Shown in pieces: positions 55,390 to 64,000 of a stretch of 64,000 nucleotides of DNA. Within the stretch, counting starts at the first letter, position 1, and each line of letters opens with the position of its first letter. Source of the DNA: Candidatus Pantoea gossypiicola (GTDB lineage Bacteria; Pseudomonadota; Gammaproteobacteria; Enterobacterales; Enterobacteriaceae); assembly GCF_008632075.1 (NCBI RefSeq), contig NZ_VWVM01000010.1, forward strand, positions 62,001 to 126,000, written 5' to 3'. The notes below the pieces were generated by a model. The model was not told the DNA's origin. It saw nothing but the letters and a program-made list of their open reading frames with translations, and did not search any database. The position numbers and the translations under genes were made by a program.

Positions 55390-56493
55390 TTAACTGACGA
55401 TCATGTCATCGCGGTGAACGGCCACCGGGCCATATTCATATCCCAGAATTTCGCTGATCTGCTGGCTGTGATGACCGGCAATCATGCGCATCGCGTCGCT
55501 GTTGTAGCGAGAAACACCGTGAGCAATATCCCGGCCTTGCAGGCTGCGGATGCGGATCACTTCACCGCGCGAGAAATTTCCCTGGATAGCGCGAATGCCC
55601 TTGGGCAGCAGAGAACTGCCGCGTTCAATGATGGCCGCCAGCGCACCGTCATCGACGGTGAGCTCGCCTGCCGGTGGCGCACCGAAGATCCAGCGTTTAC
55701 GGTTTTCCAGCGGCGATTGCTGCGCATGAAAGCGCGTGCCAACCGGCCTGCCGTCAATCACATCGCTGATCACACCGCTGCGACTGCCCGAGGCGATAAT
55801 CACGTCTATTCCGGCGCGGCAGGCAACATCCGCCGCCTGAAGCTTGGTCGACATGCCGCCGGTGCCCAGGCCGGATACGCTGTCGCCCGCAAGCGCACGT
55901 AATGCATCATCGATCACATGGACATCGCTGATCAACTCAGCCTCTGGATTGTTACGCGGATCGGCAGTGAACAGTCCCTGCTGATCGGTCAACAGTAGCA
56001 GCTTGTCGGCACCGCCGAGCATGGCTGCCAGCGCCGAAAGATTGTCGTTGTCGCCCACTTTGATTTCGGCAGTCGCAACCGCATCGTTCTCGTTAATCAC
56101 CGGCACAATGTGGTTATCCAGCAACGCGCGCAGCGTGTCGCGGGCATTAAGGAAACGTTCGCGATCTTCCATGTCAGCACGGGTCAGCAGCATCTGACCG
56201 ATATGGATGCCGTAGATAGAGAATAACTGTTCCCACAGCTGAATCAGACGGCTCTGCCCCACCGCAGCCAGCAGCTGCTTTGAGGCGATGGTGGGTGGCA
56301 GTTCGGGGTAGCCCAGATGTTCGCGTCCGGCGGCCATCGCGCCAGACGTAACGATCACAATGCGGTGGCCGGCTGCGTGCTGCTGCGCGCACTGACGAAC
56401 CAGTTCCACCATGTGCGCCCGATTTAACCGGCGAGATCCGCCGGTAAGAACGCTGGTACCCAACTTGACCACTAAGGTCTGACTGCCACTCAT
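55390..56493 (-). CDS. proB: Glutamate 5-kinase ProB
   Basis: ProB phosphorylates glutamate, the first and proline-inhibited step of proline synthesis. The 367-residue product has an amino-acid kinase domain ([60 protein letters not shown]) and a C-terminal PUA domain (about 275-365, [13 protein letters not shown]). It starts the proBA operon. Confidence 0.98.
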   Translation of the reverse strand: MSGSQTLVVKLGTSVLTGGSRRLNRAHMVELVRQCAQQHAAGHRIVIVTSGAMAAGREHLGYPELPPTIASKQLLAAVGQSRLIQLWEQLFSIYGIHIGQMLLTRADMEDRERFLNARDTLRALLDNHIVPVINENDAVATAEIKVGDNDNLSALAAMLGGADKLLLLTDQQGLFTADPRNNPEAELISDVHVIDDALRALAGDSVSGLGTGGMSTKLQAADVACRAGIDVIIASGSRSGVISDVIDGRPVGTRFHAQQSPLENRKRWIFGAPPAGELTVDDGALAAIIERGSSLLPKGIRAIQGNFSRGEVIRIRSLQGRDIAHGVSRYNSDAMRMIAGHHSQQISEILGYEYGPVAVHRDDMIVS

Positions 56494-56638
56494 ATTTCCT
56501 GCCGTAGTGAAAAATTTTTACGAAAGGACGTTTTAACAGGAGTCGATACGGAAGCCAACAGGCAGTGGGGTAAAAGCACGAATTTACGCGGACAAGGCGG
56601 TAGACCAAAAGTTCAGCATTAACAAGAAATCCGGAAAA

Positions 56639-56656
56639 GTGTCATAAAAAGTTCAT
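56639..56656 (+). promoter_or_regulatory. Candidate Pho box upstream of phoE
   Basis: GTGTCAT-AAAA-AGTTCAT follows the 7-4-7 Pho box layout (CTGTCAT-N4-CTGTCAT): the first half matches 6 of 7, the second 4 of 7. It lies 76 bp before the phoE start. phoE is a PhoB-activated gene in E. coli. Confidence 0.5.
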
Positions 56657-56731
56657 CACGTACGGGTAAAAAGTCGGTGTTTTACAAAAACTTTCGTTTT
56701 TTTACGGCGTTCACATTGGGATTGATAGCAA

Positions 56732-57844
56732 ATGAAGAAAAGCACACTGGCCATGATCGTCTCCACGCTGACGCTGGCTTCTGCCGCGCACGCTGCCGAA
56801 ATCTATAACAAAGACGGCAATAAACTGGATTTATACGGCAAAGTTAAAGCTGAGCATTACATCAGCGATAATGCCAGCGCAGACGGCGACAAGTCTTATA
56901 CCCGTATCGGCTTTAAAGGCCAGACGCAGATTAATGACCTGATGACCGGTTACGGTCAGTGGGAATATCAGTACAACGTTAATAACTCTGAAGGCAGCGA
57001 TGCTAATAACGGCAACAAAACCCGCCTTGGTTTTGCTGGCCTGAAATTCTCGCAGTATGGTTCGGTGGATTATGGCCGTAACTATGGCGTGCTGTATGAC
57101 GTTGAAGCCTGGACAGACGTGTTCCCGGAATTCGGTGGTGATGGCACGGCACGGTCTGATAACTTTATGACCCAGCGCGCCACCGGCGTCGCGACTTACC
57201 GCAATAACAACTTCTTTGGTCTGGTCGATGGCCTGAAATTTGCGCTGCAGTATCAGGGCAAAAACGACGCCACCAGCGCCAATAGCCGCACCGATATTAA
57301 CCGCCAGAACGGCGACGGCTATGGTGCTTCACTGGGCTACGCGCTGGGTGATAGCGGCGTGAGCCTGATGGGTGCCATCACCTCATCTGACCGCACCAAC
57401 CAGCAGCAGGCGCGCGCCTATGGCGGCGGTGACCGTGCAGATTCCTGGGGCGCAGGCGTGAAGTACGATGCCAACAGCGTTTACCTGGCGGCGATTTACA
57501 CCGATACCCGCAACATGACGCCAATCAGCGGTACCAACCGTAATACCGGCGCTGCCGTCGCGGGCGCAGCCAACAAAGCGCAGAACATCGAGCTGGTGGC
57601 GCAGTATCAGTTTGATTTCGGCCTGCGTCCGTCAATCGGCTACGTACAGACTAAGGGCAAGGATATCGAAAACGGTATCGGCGATGCGGATCTGGTGAAG
57701 TATATCGATGTGGGTGCAACCTACTACTTCAACAAAAATATGTCCGCCTTCGTGGATTACAAAATCAACCAGCTGGATGATGACAACGCGCTGTCGATTA
57801 ACAACGACGACATTGTGGCGATGGGTGTGACTTACCAGTTCTGA
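56732..57844 (+). CDS. phoE: Phosphoporin PhoE
   Basis: PhoE is an anion-preferring outer-membrane trimeric porin. The 370-residue product has a signal peptide (cleavage after AAHA), the mature start [19 protein letters not shown], the eyelet-loop motif [16 protein letters not shown] and the C-terminal strand ending VTYQF with terminal Phe. It is longer than E. coli PhoE because of inserted residues in surface loops ([18 protein letters not shown]). It diverges from proB as in E. coli; the CRISPR region follows instead of crl. Confidence 0.95.
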   Translation: MKKSTLAMIVSTLTLASAAHAAEIYNKDGNKLDLYGKVKAEHYISDNASADGDKSYTRIGFKGQTQINDLMTGYGQWEYQYNVNNSEGSDANNGNKTRLGFAGLKFSQYGSVDYGRNYGVLYDVEAWTDVFPEFGGDGTARSDNFMTQRATGVATYRNNNFFGLVDGLKFALQYQGKNDATSANSRTDINRQNGDGYGASLGYALGDSGVSLMGAITSSDRTNQQQARAYGGGDRADSWGAGVKYDANSVYLAAIYTDTRNMTPISGTNRNTGAAVAGAANKAQNIELVAQYQFDFGLRPSIGYVQTKGKDIENGIGDADLVKYIDVGATYYFNKNMSAFVDYKINQLDDDNALSINNDDIVAMGVTYQF

Positions 57845-57908
57845 TTTCAGGCTGATGCCGCACAGCATGGGGAGAGCCGGGCTTCAGTCATAGCGTGCTG
57901 ATAAAGAC

Positions 57909-59036
57909 TGGCTATTCCCCGCTCGTGCGGGAAACAACATAGCACCTCAAAGCAGTCTAAGCAGACAGCGGTTTATCCCCGCTCACGCGGGGAACACTGC
58001 AATTTTTTATTGCTCATACGAGTAAATACCGGTTTATCCCCGCTCACGCGGGGAACACCTGCCCCGTTACCCGATACTCCGAAAATAAATCGGTTTATCC
58101 CCGCTCACGCGGGGAACACTCGCCCCGGAGCGGATCAGGAACTGATCGCCCCGGTTTATCCCCGCTCACGCGGGGAACACTCAGAAGACCCACGTCTGTG
58201 GCTGGTGAGCGCCGGTTTATCCCCGCTCACGCGGGGAACACGCGGTTGCCTGTTTGTTCTGCTCGACGTGGTACGGTTTATCCCCGCTCACGCGGGGGAA
58301 CACATTAAACCCTAACCCCAGCCGTAACCGGGCCCCGGTTTATCCCCGCTCACGCGGGGAACACTAGCCATAATAACCGGACACAACAAACGGGGCCGGT
58401 TTATCCCCGCTCACGCGGGGAACACTTTCCATTTGGAGTAACACGCAGAACGGCATCCGGTTTATCCCTGCTCACGCGGGGAACACGTTATGAGTGTTCT
58501 GCACTTCTTAGCGGTTAGCGGTTTATCCCCGCTCACGCGGGGAACACGCCACTCAGATTGTCCGCCATCACCCTGGCGGCGGTTTATCCCCGCTCACGCG
58601 GGGAACACGCAATTAACACCGCCAGTGCGCAGATGGATGCGCGGTTTATCCCCGCTCACGCGGGGAACACTCGATGAGAAATGCGCCCAGGTATTGCCAT
58701 CCCGGTTTATCCCCGCTCACGCGGGGAACACCGGTTCTGCGTCACTGTTTAGTGTGCTCACCGCGGTTTATCCCCGCTCACGCGGGGAACACTTGTGAGC
58801 CACACCATCAAATGGCATATCGCGCGGTTTATCCCCGCTCACGCGGGGAACACCAGAAAACAGGCTGCTGATTTGACAGGCATTCCGGTTTATCCCCGCT
58901 CACGCGGGGAACACAGGGGTTATTTTTTTGAAGTGCGTTGACGGGCCGGTTTATCCCCGCTCACGCGGGGAACACGTTTAAACCGGGCGCAGCAAACGCT
59001 TCGAACGAGGTTTATCCCCGCTGGCGCGGGGAACAT
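57909..59036 (-). CRISPR. CRISPR array 1, type I-E-like repeats, 19 repeats/18 spacers
   Basis: 29-bp repeats with the palindromic core CCCCGCTCACGCGGGG, period 61 (32-base spacers; one of 31 and one of 33). Repeats begin at 57909 (degenerate), then 57969 through 59008. The crRNA sense is the minus strand, since the 5' handle ATAAACCG reads that way. The degenerate repeat at 57909 is therefore leader-distal. The repeat at 58274 has one extra G, and the one at 58458 a C-to-T change. The last (leader-side) repeat at 59008 is different: its loop is CTGGCGC, as in E. coli, and it starts A and ends T. No leader follows it; plasmid-like sequence does. No cas gene lies within the window. Confidence 0.98.
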
Positions 59037-59042
59037 CCTTGA

Positions 59043-59219
59043 GCGCCTGCTCGAGCGTCTAACCTGACTTCCAGGATCAGCGCCCAAAACTTAGCGGTTC
59101 GCAACGAGATGAAAAACCTGGAGAAGATAGGCTATCTGACATATTCGGAAGTCAAAAAGGATGGCGGCGTTTACTTTCTGATCCATTCCCGCCGCCCTGA
59201 GTTACTGCCGGGTGAATAA
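59043..59219 (+). pseudogene. C-terminal fragment of a plasmid replication initiator-like protein
   Basis: An open frame without an upstream start (stop at 59040) encodes a 58-residue stretch: SNLTSRISAQNLAVRNEMKN, then LEKIGYLTYSEVKKDGGVYF and LIHSRRPELLPGE. This reads as the winged-helix end of an iteron-plasmid RepA-type initiator. It is immediately followed by five iterons, which supports the reading. It begins 6 bp after the last CRISPR repeat. An ATG at 59109 could make 36 residues, but a functional protein is unlikely. Confidence 0.65.
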
Positions 59220-59404
59220 CGTTAGGTGATTCATGGTGAACGTTAGGCAAAGACTGGCAGCTGCAGCCTTTCGTTAGGTGATTCATGGCGATTGTTCGTC
59301 TATTCATGGTAAGTAGCCGGCTTTAGCTGGAATTTTGTGCGTTATGGCAGTCACAAAACCTGCTTACCATGAATAGACTAACGCATGCCATGAACAGACT
59401 AACG
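59220..59404. repeat. Five 17-bp iterons, plasmid origin-like
   Basis: Consensus CGTTAG-N3-RTTCATGG. Forward copies: 59220-59236 and 59272-59288 (identical, CGTTAGGTGATTCATGG) and 59293-59309 (TGTTCGTCTATTCATGG). Reverse copies: 59367-59383 (CCATGAATAGACTAACG) and 59388-59404 (CCATGAACAGACTAACG). A half-copy CGTTAGG is at 59241. The arrangement directly after a Rep-like C-terminus is that of an iteron-controlled plasmid origin. Confidence 0.8.
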
Positions 59405-59465
59405 ATATTCCGTGCTTGAGCGTGCGGATGGCATCATTAAAAACGGCCCCTGCAGGAGCCGTATG

Positions 59466-60227
59466 TTAGTACTTTTTGGTAGCCGCTTTTCGAGGCCGCG
59501 TTACGATAAGAGGTCGAGGCACATGAGCCGCAGCATCAGCAAAGATGCACACAGGCTCAATACGCTGAGATTCAGGGTTCGGAGCATTTAGCACTACGCT
59601 AACCTTAGAAAGGTCAACGCCTCGCGCTATGGCTGCATTCAGCTGTTCAGTCAGTTGATGAACCAGTGACTCTTTTAATGCTTCGTCACGCGCAATCAGC
59701 CCGACACCAGCAGCGGTTCCAAAGCCTTTTCTTAGTCCTTCAGACGCTAAAACATCAGGAAAACGTGCCCATGCAATCTGTGTTGGGAGAGGTAAAGAAA
59801 AATAATGAGTGATGAGCATACGCATCTGCTCATCAGCATTTTCCCTTAAATGGGTAGCGCCTGTACTCTCACGAAGAGCTGCCCAGGCATCTTTAATTCC
59901 TTCCTTGCTTTCGGCGGTAGGGGACACTCTATCGGGTGCTTTTAAACCGACATCATCCAAGCCTGGAATGCTGTAATAGATATCTTTCCTATCACCATAT
60001 TCTGATGGTGCAACAGGTTCAATAATGGCACCTGATTTGGCCGTAATGGCATCGAGTTCGGCCGCAAGTGCAGCAGTGTTGCCCGCATTGATTACTTCAG
60101 CCATCTCGTCCATTGAGCGTTCCGCCGCCGCCTGTACGATGTTCTGCGCGCGCGGCGATGCGTCCGGACCAAAAAGGTCCAGAAGCGACAATTCGTCGTG
60201 AGCAAGGGCTTCAGATTCAAATGACAT
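59466..60227 (-). CDS. Unknown protein, partner of zeta-toxin gene
   Basis: A 253-residue acidic cytosolic protein with AGGAG before its ATG. It lies 26 bp downstream of the zeta-toxin-family gene, so the two are probably cotranscribed. Visible features are an N-terminal helical stretch (AQNIVQAAAERSMDEMAEVIN), a central RENADEQMRMLITHYFSLPL and a basic C-terminus (VTRPRKAATKKY). It is much larger than known epsilon/PezA antitoxins and has no HTH I recognise. It might be an unusual antitoxin, a substrate or an unrelated plasmid gene. Confidence 0.75.
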   Translation of the reverse strand: MSFESEALAHDELSLLDLFGPDASPRAQNIVQAAAERSMDEMAEVINAGNTAALAAELDAITAKSGAIIEPVAPSEYGDRKDIYYSIPGLDDVGLKAPDRVSPTAESKEGIKDAWAALRESTGATHLRENADEQMRMLITHYFSLPLPTQIAWARFPDVLASEGLRKGFGTAAGVGLIARDEALKESLVHQLTEQLNAAIARGVDLSKVSVVLNAPNPESQRIEPVCIFADAAAHVPRPLIVTRPRKAATKKY

Positions 60228-60253
60228 ATAAACTCCTAACGTCTGGCTATTAA

Positions 60254-60967
60254 TTATACGCCTATGTGAGCCAGATCTTCAACGCAGCTGTATGGGCAGT
60301 GATGGGAGTCTTCCCATGTAGATTTTGTAACATTAGGTACATACCTGACGTTGAAGCCACTTGCAGAGAGAGGATCTCGCTGTCGGTGAATAACGTTTAA
60401 AGTAAACTGGCCTTCATATTTATCAAGGACATGCTTTATGACTTCACGGCCATTAATGAAGTTTCGCTTCAGCACATCCAAAGGAACCAGTCGGGTTCTT
60501 TTCTGTGCGTAAATCCAGGCGTCAGCCGGATCGAAATAAACGTAATTTAGGAGTATTTTGTAGCCGAATTGAATAGCCATATCGAAATTCTGTTCGGCAA
60601 TACCTTTGCTCGCAAAGGTCGAATCCATAATGATCTGATACCCTCCAGCAAGGGCTGCCGGATAGATGTAATCAACCATTTTCGATGCTGGCTTTTGGAA
60701 GCACACTGAATTTTTTTCATTGTAATAAGGGAACCACCAGCGAAAATCATCGGCATCTATTCTGACAAAGTTGGTTTGCTTTCCTTCGAATAACACATTG
60801 TTTATGAATTCAGTTTTGCCAGCGGCAGGTGAGCCAGCCATAAACAGAACTGAGCGATTAGCAACGGCGGTCTTATCCTTTGTGAGATGCTGGAAAAGAA
60901 TCTCCTTAACTGCATCTTTCACCTGTAGGCCAATCGGCTCTAATACAGCTTTATCCGTCATATCCAT
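60254..60967 (-). CDS. Zeta-toxin-family P-loop kinase
   Basis: A 237-residue protein with Walker A AGSPAAGKTEF (residues 44-54), the zeta/PezT substrate motif RIDADDFRWWFP, IIMDSTFASKG and a downstream Arg-rich YAQKRTR that fits the nucleotide-contacting arginines. Zeta toxins phosphorylate UDP-N-acetylglucosamine sugars and block wall synthesis. No small epsilon-like antitoxin precedes it. It sits in the plasmid-like segment between two CRISPR arrays. A non-toxic kinase role is possible. Confidence 0.8.
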   Translation of the reverse strand: MDMTDKAVLEPIGLQVKDAVKEILFQHLTKDKTAVANRSVLFMAGSPAAGKTEFINNVLFEGKQTNFVRIDADDFRWWFPYYNEKNSVCFQKPASKMVDYIYPAALAGGYQIIMDSTFASKGIAEQNFDMAIQFGYKILLNYVYFDPADAWIYAQKRTRLVPLDVLKRNFINGREVIKHVLDKYEGQFTLNVIHRQRDPLSASGFNVRYVPNVTKSTWEDSHHCPYSCVEDLAHIGV

Positions 60968-61206
60968 ATTATTTATCCGTATCGCGCGTATAGCCTAATA
61001 TCGGCAAACATTTGAAATCAATCAATAGCCTTAAATTATCAATTCGCTTCGGTCGGTTTAATCTGGCTTAAATGATGCTTTTAAGCAGTACGTTTAGCAT
61101 GGGATTGGTGCCCAGTGTATTGCCTTTCAGGTCGCGTACAACCCAGTTTTTTCGCAAAAAGTAACGTGACAGTCATGGCAATTAATTCTCAATGACTCTG
61201 CACGAT

Positions 61207-61785
61207 CGGTTTATCCCCGCTCACGCGGGGAACACGCCGAGGGTTCGGTGAGTTTCATGGTCGGTGCCGGTTTATCCCCGCTCACGCGGGGAACACGCCC
61301 AGCGCAATCTCGGAAGCCCACGCATAGGCGGTTTATCCCCGCTCACGCGGGGAACACGTTGGTGCTGAAATTTTAGGCTGGCGGGTTCGCGGTTTATCCC
61401 CGCTCACGCGGGGAACACATATGACAATCTTTGACGTCCACACCCAAATGCGGTTTATCCCCGCTCACGCGGGGAACACTGATTCCTGCTCCCATGCCTT
61501 CTGCATGAACTCGGTTTATCCCCGCTCACGCGGGGAACACCTCAACGAGCCGGATAAACCCGCTGGTGCCAGCGGGTTTATCCCCGCTCACGCGGGGAAC
61601 ACAATCATGGCCTCCATTTCGCGATCAATGCGCTCGGTTTATCCCCGCTCACGCGGGGAACACTCCCCGGTAGGCATGGGATATAGGGGAGTGCGCGGTT
61701 TATCCCCGCTCACGCGGGGAACACACCTCTGGTGTAGCTGCCGTCAGTTCTGCGCGCGGTTTATCCCCGCTCACGCGGGGAACAC
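61207..61785 (-). CRISPR. CRISPR array 2, type I-E-like repeats, 10 repeats/9 spacers
   Basis: Ten repeats, identical in consensus to array 1, start at 61207, 61268, 61329, 61390, 61451, 61512, 61574 (first base G), 61635, 61696 and 61757. Spacers are 32 bases except the sixth (61541-61573, 33). The spacer sequences are all different from those in array 1. crRNA sense is the minus strand, so the leader side is on the right. Spacer 6 contains a 15-base segment complementary to the start of the next repeat. No cas genes are present. Confidence 0.98.
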
Positions 61786-61885
61786 CCTAAAATTATCAGC
61801 CTGATTACAAAGCATTTTTTCACATCTGATAATTCCACCGAATTTTACCTGCGGACTTAAGCCAAATGCACATTTATTTTCCGGT
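61786..61885 (-). promoter_or_regulatory. Possible leader of CRISPR array 2
   Basis: The roughly 100 bp on the leader side of array 2 are AT-rich (AAATTATCAG, GCATTTTTTCACATCTGATAATTCC) and free of ORFs, as expected for a leader. There is no counterpart next to array 1, so I cannot confirm it by comparison. Confidence 0.4.
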
Positions 61886-61887
61886 AA

Positions 61888-62124
61888 AAATCTGGCGCAA
61901 AAAAGCGTCCGCAATGGGAGCCTGGAGGGTACTGGCAACACCCTATCAAAGAGAACCTTGCAGTAATGCATAAGCTTATTGCGAAGGGAGGACGAGGAAA
62001 ACATCCCGCCGCCCGAAATAAACGCCAGGAGCGCTGGCGCGGCTACGAGCCCATTTCAGAGATGAGGTGCGTAATTGCGCGGCACGAATGGTCAGAAACT
62101 GACGTTAACATCCTTCCACTTTGA
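61888..62124 (+). pseudogene. Truncated ORF fragment of unknown family
   Basis: An open frame from 61888 (just after an in-frame stop) to a TGA at 62122 encodes 78 residues with good coding character: KRPQWEPGGYWQHPIKENL, HPAARNKRQERWRGYEPISE, RHEWSETDVNILPL. The first ATG is at 61966 with no clear ribosome site. It looks like the C-terminal remnant of a plasmid or phage gene. I do not recognise the family. Confidence 0.5.
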
Positions 62125-62176
62125 CCGGGATCCGTCTGAAAACTCGCTTTCACAGCAAACCAGCCAGACTTTGATC

Positions 62177-62210
62177 AAAAAAGGGCGAGTGTTTCCACTC
62201 GCCCTTTTCC
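62177..62210 (-). terminator. Terminator of crl
   Basis: On the minus strand GGGCGAGTG-GAAA-CACTCGCCC is followed by T6, 15 bp beyond the crl stop codon. Confidence 0.93.
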
Positions 62211-62224
62211 TCTGAAACACCCTA

Positions 62225-62626
62225 TCAGGCGCTCAGCTTCACCGGTTTCTCATCGAAATCACTGGCCGGTATAAGGTCCAGATCTAACTCCTTCAGCATC
62301 GCCTTCAGGCGGGTATGGAAATTCCGTAAGGTCTCTTCCACGCGCGCTGTGTTCTCTTTACCTTTGATGGTTGCCACCGACCAGTCACCTTCTTTATCGA
62401 ACAGACCGATATGGTAGACATAGGTAAAGTGGTCAGCCTGCGCTTCCAGTTCCATCCACCAGCCCCAGAACTCACGCAGTTCCGGTGCCGGTTTCACATT
62501 GACGCAGGCAGCCAGGCAGTCGAAGAAGAAGCGGGTTTCACCACATTTCCCATCGCGAATATAGGGCCCAAGCTCGGTAAAACGCTTAAGCAGGCGACTG
62601 CGGGGGTGACCACTTGGTAACGTCAT
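62225..62626 (-). CDS. crl: Sigma-S activity regulator Crl
   Basis: Crl binds sigma-S and promotes its association with core RNA polymerase, affecting curli and stationary-phase genes. The 133-residue product starts [25 protein letters not shown] and has the conserved [18 protein letters not shown] and [10 protein letters not shown]. In E. coli crl lies directly between phoE and frsA; here 4.4 kb of CRISPR and plasmid-like DNA separate it from phoE. Confidence 0.96.
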   Translation of the reverse strand: MTLPSGHPRSRLLKRFTELGPYIRDGKCGETRFFFDCLAACVNVKPAPELREFWGWWMELEAQADHFTYVYHIGLFDKEGDWSVATIKGKENTARVEETLRNFHTRLKAMLKELDLDLIPASDFDEKPVKLSA

Positions 62627-62757
62627 GCTGATTCTCCATAGGTTTTGACCGCTATACAGCCTTGATTTCCGGGCGGCCTGATTACGTCATAAGCCTTTAT
62701 AGGGCAGCCCGGAAGAATTCCGCTACTAGTTGTAGCAAATACTGTAAATTTTGCCAG

Positions 62758-64000
62758 TTACCTTTTCAAACGCTTCTCCAGCCAGTCGCAAATCTCATTC
62801 AGCGCCTTGTCGAAACTGGCCATCATCGGTTTCACCGGAATCAGTAACGCTTTGCCATCTGACGACGAGTTAGCGATCAGCTTGCTCTCCTCTTCCGGAC
62901 TGAAAAGATCGTTCTGCCAGTAACCCGACAGCATCGGCGTCGGCGTCCGGCGGCCCAGCAATCCCTGAGTTTTCAGTGAATAGCGATTGAGTTCGGTGCG
63001 CAGCGCACCGTCAGAGGCGGTCGCCATACCCAGCCGGCTCGCCAGCATATCCATGTACATATCCGGGATCTCATCCTGCAACGCCGGCTGCGTCAGCAGC
63101 GCATGCACAATCGGGCCAAGACAGGCGACGCCGCGCAGTCGCTGCGATTCCAGATAGGCCAGCCGCACGGCCACGTTCGCGCCAAAGCGATAACCAAACG
63201 CCGCCACGCGGGTGTGGTCAACCCAGGGCACATTTTTCAGATCGCGTAACACCTGCTGATGCAGAAAACTGGTGTCCTGATTCAGCGTCCATTTCACTGA
63301 GTTACCCACGGACGGCACATCAATGGTCAGCATCGCAATACCGCGCGGGGCGAGATAGTCATGGAACAGGCGGTAATGATCGCTCTGTAACGAGTCGAGC
63401 GCGCCGCAGAACAGCACAGTGGGATAAGGCGCTTCGACATCCGGCGGTATGTGCAGAAAGCCGCTGACCGGACTGCCACCCGTGATGGCAAACGTCAGGG
63501 ATTTCAGTTCGCCTGGCAGCCGCTGCGTAGCCTCTTCATAGGCGCGGTTGGCCAGCGTCTGTGCCTGGTCAGCCAGCTCATCGCCTTTGATATAGGGGTA
63601 AGCGGCAACGCTATAGAGGTGCGCTGCGTGCAGCCAGTAGTCGCCCGCCTCGCTGTCATCGGTCGCCTCCAGCGCTTTCTGCTGCCAGATGCCCGCCTGT
63701 CTGCACCATTCGAAATGCCAGTTGCCGCCGCGGAAACCGATCACCGTATCGAGCAGCGTCTCATCGGTATGTTCAACGTTGCTGATGGCGATACGCGCCA
63801 GCACTTCACTGATCTCCTGCGGCGTCAGGCCGCGCCATGTCCACATCAGCTTATTAAGCATGCGATACCAGCCACGCTGGCTGTCGCCATCCAGGGCTGA
63901 GTGGACATCCGGGGTAGCGTGATGCTGACGGCGAACCAGGGAAGAGGTTTCAGGATGCTTAAAGCGCGGCTTGAACAGCTCCTCGCTGAGATTTTTGCTC
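62758..64000 (-). CDS. frsA: Esterase-like protein FrsA (5' end outside window)
   Basis: FrsA is an alpha/beta-hydrolase that binds EIIA-Glc and influences fermentation/respiration balance. The reading frame is open to the window end; the visible N-terminus ([20 protein letters not shown]) shows that only a few residues are missing, so the ATG at 63861 is internal. The protein has [41 protein letters not shown], the serine-hydrolase elbow position [14 protein letters not shown], and a C-terminus [11 protein letters not shown]. It is on the crl side, as in E. coli. Confidence 0.95.
   Translation of the reverse strand, partial: SKNLSEELFKPRFKHPETSSLVRRQHHATPDVHSALDGDSQRGWYRMLNKLMWTWRGLTPQEISEVLARIAISNVEHTDETLLDTVIGFRGGNWHFEWCRQAGIWQQKALEATDDSEAGDYWLHAAHLYSVAAYPYIKGDELADQAQTLANRAYEEATQRLPGELKSLTFAITGGSPVSGFLHIPPDVEAPYPTVLFCGALDSLQSDHYRLFHDYLAPRGIAMLTIDVPSVGNSVKWTLNQDTSFLHQQVLRDLKNVPWVDHTRVAAFGYRFGANVAVRLAYLESQRLRGVACLGPIVHALLTQPALQDEIPDMYMDMLASRLGMATASDGALRTELNRYSLKTQGLLGRRTPTPMLSGYWQNDLFSPEEESKLIANSSSDGKALLIPVKPMMASFDKALNEICDWLEKRLKR

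Noticed and set aside
58010..58871. ORFs with repeated GLSPLTRGT/FIPAHAGNT peptides
   Set aside because: They are translations of the CRISPR repeats; the repeated peptides reflect the 61-bp period, not a protein. The same holds for 61421-61804.
57909..61785. Type IV-A plasmid CRISPR system
   Set aside because: The repeats would be compatible with several I-E-like types, but there are no csf or cas genes, so only the repeat type can be stated.

Overview
The window is a 64 kb stretch of an enterobacterial chromosome. The protein sequences and the sbcC / mak-rdgC / ppnP / yaiA-aroL / yaiI-proC / psiF-iraP / proA-proB-phoE / crl-frsA backbone match the E. coli 8-9 minute region. The loci inserted into that backbone, the GC-rich coding sequence and the CRISPR repeat type suggest an Erwiniaceae member, most likely Pantoea. 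That genus call is an inference; no 16S or other marker gene is present.

Layout. 0-3.3 kb: 3' part of sbcC. 3.3-5.6 kb: a three-lipoprotein CsgG/DUF4810/DUF799 operon and a divergent lipoprotein with a TolA-C-like domain. 5.6-9.4 kb: AraC regulator, small-molecule kinase and ethanolamine-type permease. 9.5-12.1 kb: mak, rdgC, ppnP. 12.1-16.4 kb: an IclR-linked OPT transporter/DUF1177/AroM operon. 16.7-22.8 kb: yaiA-aroL, a DUF2076 gene, yaiI, proC, a Rieske-FAD oxidoreductase, psiF, iraP and a Gly-rich lipoprotein. 23-27.4 kb: lacZ converging on, and overlapping, an MdtG-like MFS gene. 27.8-33.4 kb: small regulators and envelope proteins, a CHASE4-PAS-GGDEF-EAL protein, a CPBP protease and several very small ORFs. 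33.5-37.9 kb: osmC and the lldPRD lactate operon with two LldR operators and an ArcA-like box. 37.9-41.5 kb: CynX-like MFS, LysR and a Tat-exported amidohydrolase. 41.9-47.6 kb: a YmgB/YcgZ-like gene, dbpA, a YdeI-like protein, cheV and an MCP with a sigma-28-type promoter. 47.8-48.9 kb: a cspA-family gene followed by a YmcF-like zinc-ribbon microprotein that appears to start at ATT, then ivy. 49-53.8 kb: a phage-derived lysis module. 54.1-57.8 kb: proA, proB, phoE. 57.9-62.1 kb: two type I-E-like CRISPR arrays without cas genes, flanking an iteron-plasmid remnant and a zeta-toxin gene pair. 62.2-64 kb: crl and the 3' part of frsA.

The most striking system is the 49-53.8 kb module. A lambda-CI-like, self-cleavable repressor lies upstream of a leftward promoter overlapped by an operator-like palindrome. 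This is followed by a complete nut site (boxA plus boxB hairpin), a small N-type antiterminator with an arginine-rich motif, endolysin, holin, nested Rz/Rz1 spanins and a beta-helix tailspike-like protein. A strong terminator closes the unit. All genes run in one direction, and no integrase, replication, capsid or tail genes are present. It looks like a minimal DNA-damage-inducible, antitermination-controlled lysis and depolymerase-release circuit, not a simply decayed prophage.

The second notable region is the CRISPR interval. Array 1 ends at a divergent repeat and is followed within about 10 bp by the C-terminal part of a plasmid replication initiator and five 17-bp iterons in two orientations. 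A zeta-toxin-family kinase with an unrecognised partner gene follows, then array 2 and another truncated ORF. Plasmid DNA therefore occupies the interval between two orphan arrays at the phoE-crl junction.
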